A model generated the notes under the pieces. The model saw only the letters and a program-made list of their open reading frames with translations. It was not told where the DNA came from and did no database searches. A DNA stretch of 64,000 bases, from NCBI RefSeq assembly GCF_901000735.1, contig NC_081548.1, positions 12,055,932-12,119,931 on the forward strand, read 5' to 3'. The stretch's first letter is position 1. The number at the start of each line of letters is the position of its first letter. The translations under genes were made by a program, and so were the position numbers. Of the stretch, positions 48,623 through 59,043 are shown piece by piece. This stretch comes from Corylus avellana (taxonomy: Eukaryota > Streptophyta > Magnoliopsida > Fagales > Betulaceae).

Positions 48623-48722
48623 NNNNNNNNNNNNNNNNNNNNNNNNNNNNNNNNNNNNNNNNNNNNNNNNNNNNNNNNNNNNNNNNNNNNNNNNNNNNNN
48701 NNNNNNNNNNNNNNNNNNNNNN
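48623..48722. other. Assembly gap (100 N)
   Basis: Exactly 100 N inside S8; same orientation and subtype on both sides. Confidence 1.
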
Positions 48723-50583
48723 ACGATAACTGTTTCTGAATGTTAACAAGACCCCGATCCCGGCCGAAACGGCTCGAATTTCGCCTCGAAGCACTAAGCA
48801 CGCTCGTAAAATTTTGAACAAATCGGACGAGGTTATATTTTTCCACAACCAGGACCGAAACCTGAGGCCTAACAAAATGGTCAGATGCGAAGTGAAATTA
48901 TTTGGCCCAAAAATTTACGAGCTTGTGCAGAACTTTGAGGCAATCATGTCGACGGCTGTCACGATGTGATTCGAGTTCTTATGCCACCCCATCTTCAAGA
49001 ACGAACGATAACTGTTCCTGAATGTTAACAAGACCCTAATGCTGGCCGGAACGAATCGAATTTTGTCGTGCCTCCTGCTGACATGATCGCCTCGAAGCAC
49101 TGAGGACGCTCATAAAATTTCTGGCAAATCAGATGAGGTTGTCTTTTTTCACAACTAGGACCAAAGCCCTAGGCCGAACAAAATGGTCAAATGCGAGGCG
49201 AAATTGTTTAGCCCAAAAATTTATGAGCTTGTGCAGAACTTCGAGGCAATCATGTAGGCGGGTGGCACGAAGTTATTTGAGTTCGTTTGCCCCCCCCCCC
49301 CCCCCCCCATCTTCACTAACGAACAATAAGTGTTTCTAAATGTTAACAAGAGCCCGATCCCGTCTGGAACGACACGAATTTCGCCTCGAAGCACTGAGCA
49401 CTCTCATAAAATTTTAGGGAAATCGGACGAGGTTGTATTTTTTCACAACTAGGACCCAAACCCTAGGCCGAACAAAATGGTCATATGCGAACCGAAATTG
49501 TTTGGCCTGAAAATTTACGGGCTAGTGCAAAACTTTGAGGCAATCATTTCGGCGGGTGGCACGATGTGATTCGAGTTCGTTTGCCCCCCCATCTTCAAGA
49601 ACGAACGATAACTGTTTTTGAATGTTATCAAGACCCCGATGCTGGCAGGAACGAATTGAATTTTGTCGTGCCTCCCGCTGACATGATCGCCTCGAAGCAC
49701 TGAGCACGCTCATAAAAGTTCTGGCAAATCAGACGAGGTTGTCTTTTTTCACAACTAGGACCAAAACCCTAGGCCGAACAAAATGGTCAGATGCGAGGCA
49801 AAATTGTTTAGCCCAAAAATTTATGAGCTTGTGCAGAACTTCGAGGCAATCATGTAAATGGGTAGCACGAAGTGATTCGAGTTCGTTTGCCCCCCCCCCC
49901 CCATCTTCACTAACGAACGATAACTGTTTCTAAATGTTAACAAGACCCCGATCCCGGCCGAAACGGCTTGAATTTCACCTCGAAGCACTGAGCACGCTCG
50001 TAAAATTTTGAACAAATCGGACGAAGTTATATTTTTCCACAACTAGGACCGAAACCCTAAGCCTAACAAAATGGTCAGATGCGAAGTGAAATTATTTGGC
50101 CCGAAAATTTACGAGCTTGTGCAGAACTTCGAGGCAATCATGTCAGCGGGTGCCACGAAGTGGTTCGAGTTCGTTTGCCCCCCCATCGTCATTATCGAAC
50201 GATAAGTGTTTTTGAATGTTAACAAGACCCAGATCCCGGTCGGAACGGCTCGAATTTTGCTTCAAAGCACTGAGCACGCTCATAAAATTTTAGGCAAATC
50301 GGACGAGGTTGTATTTTTTCACAACTAGGACCGAAACCCTAGGCCGAACAAAATGATCAAATGCGAAGCGAAATTGTTTGGCCCGAAAATTTACGGGCTT
50401 GTGCAGAACTTCGAGGCAATCATGTTGGCGGGTGGCACGAAGTGATTCGAGTTCATTTGCCCCCCCATCTTTAAGAACGAACGATAACTGTTTCTGATTG
50501 TTAACAAGACTCCGATGCCGGCCAGAACGAATTGAATTTTGTCGTGCCTCCCACCGACATGATCGCCTCGAAGCACTGAGCAC

Positions 50584-51442
50584 TGATGTGGTATTTTTGT
50601 GTCCAAAAATATCAATAATAAAAATAACCACTCGCAATAGTATGAATCCTGTAGGATAGAGCTGTATTGAGGGTGTCGAACCTCAAGGACTTCGAGGTTT
50701 TATTATCAAAATTCGAAAGATTAAAATTAACTTAATTAAAATGATATTTGATTTAATTTTCTTTAAAACTAAAGTGCATGAAAATAAAAGAGATTTAAAA
50801 TAAGAGAGAGAGTGTAGGGTATTGACTTCCCCTCTATCCGCACAACAATGGCTAATCATAATTAATCCTAGAAATTCATTCTATGCATGTTATAAATAAA
50901 CAAGAAACTACCTTATTAAATAATAAGCATAATCTATCTTCGGTTTGCACGGATCGTACACCTAACCACTAAGATGCGGTACAACCAGTCTTTCCTAGGT
51001 ATAAATTATCAAATTCTTCAATAGGATACATACAATCAATGAATTAGTATAACCCATCTTCGGTTGGCACGGATTGTCTACCTAAATTACACTAAACTAG
51101 GGTGTAGTACAATCCGTGTTCCCTAGGCATGGCCTATCAAATCCTATTGATCATATGTCAATTAAACCCATTGTATAACCATCATTCTCATAATCACAGA
51201 AAACAAGAATGATTTGAGATCAACAAAAGTAAAATACTTTCTAAGACAAGAGAAGAATTTCACAAATATTGATATTGAAATTTAAGAACAATTGCATTTA
51301 ATAATTAAGAACAGAAATCAATTGTAGCAATCCTCATAATTATACAATCAACATGCATAAATTGAAAATCTAGAAATTAAATACAATCAAACCATTGTGC
51401 TTGGATAGGGTTACATCAACACCCCACGAAGGGGTTTAGCCG
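50584..51442 (-). mobile_element. Truncated LTR (U5/R side) interrupted by LTR B
   Basis: The first 859 nt of an LTR that stops at 'aaggggtttagccg', where the next LTR starts. Private variants (TGTAGGGTATTGACTT, ATTGAAAATC, 'ccccacgaaggggttta') are shared with the far-right LTR at 62182, not with its neighbours. It may thus be the original 3' LTR of the element carrying region C. The satellite flank ends ...GAGCAC at 50583. Confidence 0.8.
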
Positions 51443-51800
51443 TGATGTGGTATTTTTGTGACCAAAAATATCAATTATAAAAATAACCACTCGCAATAGG
51501 ACGAATCTTTGTAGGATACGGCTATAGAGAGGGTGTCGAACCTCAAGGACTGCAGGGGTTTTATTATCAAAATTTAAAAGATTAAAATCAACTTAATTAA
51601 AAGAGATATTTGATTTGATTTTCTTTAAAAACTAAAGTGCATGAAAATAAAAGAGATTTAAAATAAGAGAGAGAGTGTAAGGGATTGACTTCACCTCTAT
51701 CCGCACAACAATGGTTAATCATAATTAATTCCAGAAATTCATTCTATGCATGTTATAAATAAACAAGAAACTACCTTATTAAAGAATAAGCATAATCTAT

Positions 51801-51990
51801 CTTCGGTTGGCACGGATCGTCCACCTAACCACTAAGATGCGGTACGACCCGTCTTTCCTAGGTATAAATTATCAAATTCTTTAATAGGATACATACAATC
51901 AATGAATAAGTGTAACCCATCTTCGGTTGGCACGGACTGTCTACCTAAATTACACTAAACTAGGGTGTAGTACAATCCGTCTTCCCTAGG
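51801..51990. repeat. Imperfect tandem sub-repeat inside the LTR
   Basis: 'cttcggttggcacgga' to 'cctagg' occurs at 51801-51862 and 51921-51990. The same pair is present in all four LTR copies (for example 56409 and 56529), so it predates them. Its position downstream of the TATA box places it in the transcribed R/U5 part. Confidence 0.7.
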
Positions 51991-52420
51991 CATGGACTAT
52001 CAAATCCTATTGATCATATGTCAATTAAACCCATTGTATAACCATCATCCTCATAATCACAGAAAACAAGAATGATTTGAGATCAATAAAAGTAAAATAC
52101 TTTCTAAGACAAGAGAAGAATTTCACAAATATTGATATTGAAATTTAAGAACAATTGCATTTAATATGAAGAACATAAATCAATTGTAGCAATCCTCATA
52201 ATTATACAATCAACATGCATAAATTAAAAATCTAGAAATTAAATACAATCAAACCATTGTGCTTGGATAGGGCTACATCAACACCCTATTACAGAATTAG
52301 CCGCTCATCGGGGTGCTAGGATGGCCTCCTGCCATGGATTATCTCCTCTTCAACTTGTCAAGCCTCCAAGAAGATTTTTGTATCTAAAACTAAACACACC
52401 TTCTCTTGAAGGTTAAGGGT

Positions 52421-52430
52421 CTATTTATAG
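52421..52430 (-). promoter_or_regulatory. LTR B (3') TATA box
   Basis: Minus strand CTATAAATAG about 570 nt inside the LTR start, in the conserved context GGTTAAGGGT-TATA-GGGAGC (plus sense). Confidence 0.7.
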
Positions 52431-52995
52431 GGAGCAAGCCAGTCCTAGAAGCCCTAGGAAACCTAGAAATTTCGGAGATTTAAGTCCAAGTCCAATTAGG
52501 ATAAAGAAAACCTAAGTCCAAATCGGAATAGGATTCGCCCAGAATTGCGTTCCTATCTTACGGGGCAATTTTGGCAATGCGGCACTCCGAATTAGGAAAA
52601 TGCTATTTCACAATGATTTGTAGAAATTTGAGTTAGCTTTCCAGTGCCGCTTGAATCACCTCAATCGGATATTTGAGCTGAAAGTTATGGCCAAAATACC
52701 GAGACATATGCAGAATCCAAAATTGAATCCAATCCGATTTTGACTCCAATTTGAGAAATTCCGAATTAATCCTTTCCTTTATTTGATTAAACTTAACCAT
52801 GATTGGTTAAGTTTAACCATATCTTCTAGGTCTTCTCAAAGTGTGCTTTTAAGCCCAAAATCAATGGAATTAATTGCATCTTGATTTATAACCTGAAAAC
52901 ACAAAAACAAAACAAAATCAAACAAATAACAATGCTAAGGAATTAACATATGCAAATTAAGGGGCTTGAATGTGCAACATTCGGCGCTTATCACA

Positions 52996-53006
52996 CCCCC
53001 AAACTT
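52996..53006 (-). other. Polypurine tract of element B
   Basis: Minus strand AAGTTTGGGGG directly abutting the LTR start TGTGATAAG. Confidence 0.88.
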
Positions 53007-54396
53007 ACATATTGCTAGTCCCTTAGCAATACAAAACAGAAAATAAATTGAAAAATAAAAAGATAAGTCCATCTTTCGTGGGATGTACGATTGCATTTAG
53101 CATATGCAACAAGCCTTTTAAACCCCTAGGCATTCCCTAAAGGACGAGTGAAGTCTCGTGAGGGTTTTCCAGGAATGATACCCACAAACATTGTCATCAT
53201 TATGTTATTCAAAAGGATAAAGCATCACAAAAATAATGGTTCTCATTCATTAGCAGGATTAAAATTATAAACTTCATTTTCAAAATTCCCAGGAATTTAC
53301 ATGTCAAATCACTTACAAATGGCAGATTGAGATACACAAATTTCAATTAGTGCAAAGTGAACTAACACATAATCATGAGGCTTCAAAATAATTCCAATAT
53401 GTATGAATCAACATCTCAGAATTTATTGGACTTCAAATCAAATGAAACAACCAAGGCATACATTTTTTTTTTTTTTTTTTAAGGCTTTGTAATACTTAGC
53501 TCCCTTAAGCTTTCTAGTTGACTCATGTATCGAGTGTTAGGCCAATATCTCCCAAACCAAATGGCTTTAGGGCATTAGGTGTAAAGACACCCCTAAGGAC
53601 TTACTAACTCGAGTCAAAAAGGCTACGAAGTTAAGCTAGCCATTTTATTAATCAACCCAAAAATTTCACTTTTTGACGCGAACACTTACTGCTTAATGAG
53701 GCAAGGGGTCCGGTTACTCAGCGAAAAATTCAAACTTGATTTTTTTTATTTTATTTTATTTTATTTATTATTATTATTTTTTTATAGCATGCCAAAGTTA
53801 TTCACCCAATATGTCACCCAACAGAATTCAAGATATTGAAAACAAACATAATTGGTCTCAAAATTCATACCTCACAGACATGTGCTAGTGTGTTCAAGAT
53901 AGATTTAAATTGAAACAAGAAGCATCTCATGTTGCCAAAAGTAAGTAATAAGACTCAAAATTCCTAAGTCATATGATCATGTGTTCATAACTTTAAGCCT
54001 ATCAATGAAATTTAAACCAAAATCAAAGCTCAACCATATGCTTAAGAATGACATAACAACAAAAATGGACCGTGTTTTGTTTTTCCATACCCTCAAACTT
54101 GAATCATACATTGTCCCCAATGTATGTATAGAACTAAAGAATAAGATCAAGAGTACAGAAATACCTGAATGAGCAGATGTGGGCATATCATACCCCCAAA
54201 CTTGTATGCAAAAACACATGTCCTGAAAAACAAAGTGATACTCAAACCAAATACCAATCAAGTGCACACATTGTTGTAAAAAGATAAACAAAGAATGAAG
54301 CAACAATGGATAAAATAAACCTGGATGGAGATCATATGCCCTAGTGGAATGAGGAGTCGAGCGCACAGGGCCTGCACTCGATCTTATGAAACTTAC
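53007..54396 (-). other. Non-coding 3' spacer of element B
   Basis: About 1.4 kb with no credible ORF and near-colinear with 57622-59043 of region C. It contains a long T-run at 53463-53482, an AT-rich run at 53740-53785, two PPT-like tracts and, at the ORF end, CpG-rich motif relics at 54357-54365 and 54373-54383. Short frames in it read across simple sequence. Confidence 0.75.
54090..54203 (-). other. PPT-like pair in spacer B
   Basis: 54090-54100 is AAGTTTGAGGG on the minus strand (one change) and 54193-54203 is the exact AAGTTTGGGGG, 103 nt apart as in elements A and C. Confidence 0.65.
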
Positions 54397-55665
54397 TCAT
54401 CTAGTCAAAATATATGGAATCCGCCAAGTCAACGGAATCCACATCCTTGATTCGCACAGTATTCTCGGACCCTTAAGTTTAAATTTGAAGCACCAATCTT
54501 TTCTTCTCTTGGACCAAAGAGAATAAATTTTACCCACAAATGGGTAATTCCAAACGTCAGCATATCGAGGTAGATCCTTCTGAGTATTTCCAAACAATTT
54601 CTCATCCGAAAAAGAATCATGAATTGGAATAAAATGGGGAGAATACTTGGGGAGTTTTTCTACCTCGATGGTCTCTTTTTCCTCGTCTAACTGCCCTAAC
54701 AGACTACCCACCTGGCCTCTTGGTAAGTCATAAGAAATCATGACCGGGATACTGTCATCTGTCCCTAAAAATGAAGATTTCAGATTACCTTGAATAGGGG
54801 CTCGAGGCTCATATGGCATCTCAGGAATAGGAGGTGATGGTGAAGAAGCCTCAGTGCTCGCTTCCTTGTTTTTTTCCTGATGTAGATCCTGTGGGACCTC
54901 AATTTGCTCCTCCTTTGGCTCCTCCTTCCTTTCTTCCACGTGGTTTTTGACCACCTCTCCACTCCTCAATGTGGTGATAGCTTGCTCATGACACAAAGTA
55001 CTCTCTTCCTCCATGTAGTTTTCATCAGGAATGGCCACCGGGTGACTTTGAAGCTCTTCTTCTTCCATCCTATTGAGGTGGTTGATGATTTGTTCAACAT
55101 GAGCTTCCATCCTGGCGTCTATCTCGGCGAAGAATTGAGGAGTATAAAGTTCCTGTTGAGATTTCACCGTCTGCTTTATCTCACTCGTTAGCTCACTTAT
55201 CATTTTTAGTATCCGAGCCTCAAAATTAGAATCTGAGGGAGGTGGTGCGGCCTGGTATTGTTGTTGTGAAGGCCAATAGATGGGAGATGGCTCTTCTTGA
55301 TATTCTTGAAAGTCAGAACCCATCGGAGGAGGTGGTTCGGTTTGGTATATCTGTTGTGGACTTTCTTGATATGGAGGAGAATAGGATTGACCATTGAATT
55401 GAGGATATGCCTGATGGTACAGTTCATGACGTTGTGGAGCATAATTCCCAGGAGCTTGAGTTTGCCACGAAAGATTAGACTGGTTGCTCCACGCCGGGCT
55501 ATAGGAATCAAAATAATGGCCATTCCCCGGTCTAGAGAACGGTCTGTTCATATGCTCATAAGAATAATTAGAAAATTGTCCCGCTGTAGGACAATCTCTA
55601 ATATGATGATAAGGACTATAGCAATATGAACATGGTCCATGGGGTGTTGGAATGCCTCCCCACAT
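54397..55665 (-). pseudogene. Element B ORF: Gag C-terminus fused to pol remnants (422 aa)
   Basis: One uninterrupted frame. Residues 12-25 are a CX2CX4HX4C zinc knuckle (C12, C15, H20, C25), the nucleic-acid-binding end of Gag. The following Q/P/Y-rich stretch and residues 145-172 (SNFEARILKMISELTSEIK) match region C Gag. About 300 residues of Gag N-terminal domain are missing. The C-part of Gag is followed at about 303-333 by a piece resembling the start of the RT region (SIPVMISYDL...QVGSLLGQL), then at 349-380 by the RNase H-integrase linker type (HDSFSDEKLF, KDLPRYADVWNY). Protease, the RT core, RNase H and integrase are thus removed, yet the frame stays open. The ATG at 55665 aligns with the start region of element C gag. 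No enzyme activity is expected; nucleic-acid binding is possible but untested. Confidence 0.8.
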
Positions 55666-56026
55666 GAACTAAACTAATATAATTAACATAAAATAACAAC
55701 AGAAAAATAAAAATAAAAACTCACAAACGGCCTTTAGGTGCGCTGGAAATTTGGAAGCCGACTACTGCTAATGCGCTCGATCGCATGGCAGAGTACGCTC
55801 GAGCCTACTGCCGCAGATAGGTGTGAGCACAGGAGTGGAGGGATCGAGCGCAAAAGGTGGAGTGCGTACATGCACTCGATCGCAGTCACAGTGAAGGCAG
55901 CTACGGACCTGTTTGCAAATTCTAAAATAAAACAAAAACAAAACACAAACAGAATTAAAATTAGCAGAAAAATGAATTATTAAGCTAAAATCAATCCTTA
56001 AATTGTGACAATAAAACCGTTAAGCA
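55666..56026 (-). other. 5' leader of element B with CpG-rich motifs
   Basis: Region between primer-binding site and ORF. It holds ATGCGCTCGATCGCAT at 55771-55786, a CTCGAG form near 55793-55808, GGATCGAGCGC near 55842-55852 and TGCACTCGATCGCA at 55871-55884. The part next to the ORF ('cacaaacggccttt') matches the leader of element C. Confidence 0.7.
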
Positions 56027-56045
56027 GTCCCCGGCAACGGCGCCA
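56027..56045 (-). other. Primer-binding site, tRNA-Asp type (element B)
   Basis: Minus strand TGGCGCCGTTGCCGGGGAC, five nt (ATTTT) after the LTR end. The complement CCCCGGCAACGGCGCCA agrees with the 3' end of plant tRNA-Asp, the usual primer of Athila elements. Confidence 0.85.
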
Positions 56046-56050
56046 AAAAT

Positions 56051-57610
56051 TGATGTGGTATTTTTGTGACCAAAAATATCAATTATAAAAATAACCACTC
56101 GCAATAGGACGAATCTTTGTAGGATACGGCTATAGAGAGGGTGTCGAACCTCAAGGACTGCAGGGGTTTTATTATCAAAATTTAAAAAATTAAAATCAAC
56201 TTAATTAAAAGAGATATTTGATTTGATTTTCTTTAAAAACTAAAGTGCATGAAAATAAAAGAGATTTAAAATAAGAGAGAGAGTGTAAGGGATTGACTTC
56301 ACCTCTATCCGCACAACAATGGTTAATCATAATTAATTCCAGAAATTCATTCTATGCATGTTATAAATAAACAAGAAACTACCTTATTAAAGAATAAGCA
56401 TAATCTATCTTCGGTTGGCACGGATCGTCCACCTAACCACTAAGATGCGGTACGACCCGTCTTCCCTAGGTATAAATTATCAAATTCTTTAACAGGATAC
56501 ATACAATCAATGAATAAGTGTAACCCATCTTCGGTAGGTACGGATTGTCTACCTAAATTACACTAAACTAGGGTGTAGTACAATCCGTCTTCCCTAGGCA
56601 TAGCCTATCAAATCCTATTGATCATATGTCAATTAAACCCATTGTATAACCATCATCCTCATAATCACAGAAAACAAGAATGATTTGAGATCAATAAAAG
56701 TAAAATACTTTCTAAGACAAGAGAAGAATTTCACAAATATTGATATTGAAATTTAAGAACAATTGCATTTAATATGAAGAACATAAATCAATTGTAGCAA
56801 TCCTCATAATTATACAATCAACATGCATAAATTAAAAATCTAGAAATTAAATACAATCAAACCATTGTGCTTGGATAGGGCTACATCAACACCCTATTAC
56901 AGAATTAGCTGCTCATCGGGGTGCTAGAATGGCCTCCCGCCATGGATTATCTCCTCTTCAACTTGTCAAGCCTCCAAGAAGATTTTTGTATCTAAAACTA
57001 AGCACACCTTCTCTTGAAGGTTAAGGGTCTATTTATAGGGAGCAAGCTAGTCCTAGAAGCCCTAGGAAACCTAGAAATTTCGGAGATTTAAGTCCAAGTC
57101 CAATTAGGATAAAGAAAACCTAAGTCCAAATCGGAATAGGATTCGCCCAGAATTGCGTTCCTATCTTGAGAGGCGATTTTAGCATTGCGGCGCTCCGAAT
57201 TAGAAAAATGATATTTCACGATGATTTGTAGAAATTTGAGTTATCTTTCCAGTGCCGCTTGAATCACCTCAATCGGATATTCTAGCTGAAAGTTATGGCC
57301 AAAATACCGAGACGTATGCAGAATCCAAATTTGAATCCAATCCGATTTTGACTCCAATTTGAGAAATTTCGAATTAATCCCTTCCTTTATTTGATTAAAC
57401 TTAACCACAACATATAGGTCCTCTATTATGATTGGCTAAGCTTAATCATCTCAAAGTGGGCTTTCAAGCCCAAAATCAATGGAATTAATTGCATCTTTAT
57501 TTATAACCTGAAAAAACAAAAACAAAACAAAATCAAACAAATAACAACGCTAAGGAATTAACATATGCAAATTAAGGGGCTTGAATGTGCAACATTCGGC
57601 GCTTATCACA
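56051..57610 (-). mobile_element. Shared LTR (1,560 bp): 5' LTR of B and 3' LTR of C
   Basis: Its low-coordinate edge adjoins the PBS of B, and its high-coordinate edge adjoins the PPT of C. The first ~850 nt are almost identical to the LTR at 51443. The U3 half differs more, including a rearranged patch at about 57404-57455 versus 52795-52850. It may be a recombinant of two LTRs. The TATA box is at 57029-57038. Confidence 0.88.
57029..57038 (-). promoter_or_regulatory. TATA box of the shared LTR
   Basis: Minus strand CTATAAATAG in the same context as 52421-52430. As 5' LTR of B it would drive the B transcript. Confidence 0.7.
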
Positions 57611-57621
57611 CCCCCAAACTT
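57611..57621 (-). other. Polypurine tract of element C
   Basis: Minus strand AAGTTTGGGGG abutting the LTR start. Confidence 0.88.
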
Positions 57622-59043
57622 ACATATTGCTAGTCCCTTAGCAATACAAAACAGAAAATAAACTGAAAAACAAAAAGATAAGTCTATCTTTCGTGGGATG
57701 TACGATTGCATTTAGCGTATGCAACAAGCCTTTTAAACCCCTAAGAATTCCCTAGTGGACGAGTGAAGTCTCGTGAGGGTTTTCCAGGAATGATACCCAC
57801 AAACATTGTCATTATATCATTCAAAAGGATAAAGTATCACAAAAATAATGGTTCTCATTCATTAGCAAGCTTAAAATTATAAACTCCATCTTCAAAATTT
57901 CAAGGAATTCACAAGTCAAATCACTTACCAATGGCAGATTGAGATACAACAAGTTTCAATTAGTGCAAAGTGAACTAACACATAATCATGAGGCTTCAAA
58001 ATAATTCCAATATGAATGAATCAACATCTCAGAATTTATGGGACTTCATACCAAATGAAACAACCAAGGCATACATTTTTTTTCTTTTTCTTTTTGTTTT
58101 TTTGTTTTGTTTTTTTTTTTTCTTTTTGTAAGCTTTGCAATGCTTAGCTCCCTTAAGCTTTCTAGTTGACCCATGTATCGAGTGTTAGGCCAATGTCTCC
58201 CAAACCAAATGGCTTTAGGGCACTAGGTGTAAAGATACCCCTAAGGACTTACTAACTCGAGTCAAAAAGGCTACGAAGCTAAGCTAGCCATTTTATTAAT
58301 CAACCCAAAAATTTCACTTTTTGACGCGAACACTCACTACTTAATGAGGCAAGAGGTCCGGTTACTCAGCGAAAAATTCAAACTTGATTTTTTATTTATT
58401 TATTTATTTATTTTTTATACATGTATAGCATGCCAAAGTTATTTATCCAATATGTCACCCAACAGAATTCAAGACATTGAAAACAAACATAATTGGTCTC
58501 AAAATTCATACCTCACAGACATGTGCTAGTGTGCTCAAGATAGATTTAAATTGAAAGAAGAAGCATCTCATGTTGCCAAAAGTAAGTAGAAAGACTCAAA
58601 ATTCCTAAGTCATATGATCATGTGTTCACAACTTTAAGCCTACCATTGAATTTCAAACCAAAATCAAAGCTCAACCATATGCTTAAGAATGACATAACAA
58701 TAATAATGGTAATGGATTGTGTTTTGTTTTTCCATACCCCCTAACTTGAATCATACATTGTCCCCAATGTATCTATAGAACTAAAGAATAAGATCAAGAG
58801 TATAGGAATACCTGAATGAGCAGATGTGGGCATATCATACCCCCAAACTTGAATGCAAAAACACATGTCCTAAAAATAAAGTGATACTCCAACCAAATAC
58901 CAATCAAGTGCACACATTGTTGTAAAAAGATAAACAAAGAATGAAACAACAACGGAGAAAATAAACCTGGATGGAGATCATATGCCCTGGTGGAGTGGAG
59001 GGTCAAGCGCACAGGGCCTGCACTTGATCCTAGGAGGTATTTC
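57622..59043 (-). other. Non-coding 3' spacer of element C
   Basis: About 1.4 kb colinear with spacer B. It has a T-rich run at 58076-58130, an AT run at 58387-58413, two PPT-like tracts and CpG-motif relics ('ggtcaagcgcac', 'cacttgatcc') just beyond the ORF stop at about 59001-59030. No credible gene. Confidence 0.75.
58737..58850 (-). other. PPT-like pair in spacer C
   Basis: 58737-58747 reads AAGTTAGGGGG on the minus strand (one change) and 58840-58850 reads AAGTTTGGGGG, again 103 nt apart. Confidence 0.65.

Larger units (their letters stand above)
42166..50583 (-). repeat. Satellite block S8, minus orientation, distinct subtype with 281/306-bp variants
   Basis: About 28 monomers marked by 'actgtttctgaatgttaac' and 'aagaccccgat'. 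Landmark spacing is about 303-310 bp for some units and about 281 bp for others (for example 43925 to 44206 to ~44488). The short form lacks about 25 nt of one arm, going straight from 'ctcgaattt' to 'cgcctcgaagcac'. C-runs (the G-run in reverse) are expanded in places, up to about 19 near 49291-49309. The right edge at 50583 is cut by an LTR. Confidence 0.93.
51443..52995 (-). mobile_element. 3' LTR of element B (1,553 bp)
   Basis: Complete, TG...CA bounded in both orientations (minus strand TGTGATAAGCGCC...CCACATCA) and followed by the PPT at 52996. It holds a TATA box at 52421-52430. The R/U5 half contains two imperfect copies (51801-51862 and 51921-51990) of a 'cttcggttggcacgga...cctagg' sub-repeat. 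Confidence 0.9.

Noticed and set aside
4970..50583. Dozens of open frames of 60-370 codons on both strands
   Set aside because: They repeat with the ~306-bp satellite, occur on both strands because of the inverted arms, change with each indel, and some run through N gaps. No recognisable domain.
4970..50583. CRISPR-like array of direct repeats
   Set aside because: The period is ~306 bp with no short repeat/unique spacer pattern, and the context is a plant genome.
4970..50583. Interstitial telomere array
   Set aside because: Only a single TAGGGTTT per monomer, never tandem, so it is a telobox and not a telomeric repeat tract.
53463..53482. Poly-T run as a SINE or LINE tail
   Set aside because: The same pyrimidine run lies at the equivalent spacer position in elements A and C, so it belongs to the LTR element.
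56027..56045. Partial tRNA-Asp gene
   Set aside because: Only the 3' acceptor-complementary stretch is present, next to LTR ends at two places; it is a primer-binding site.
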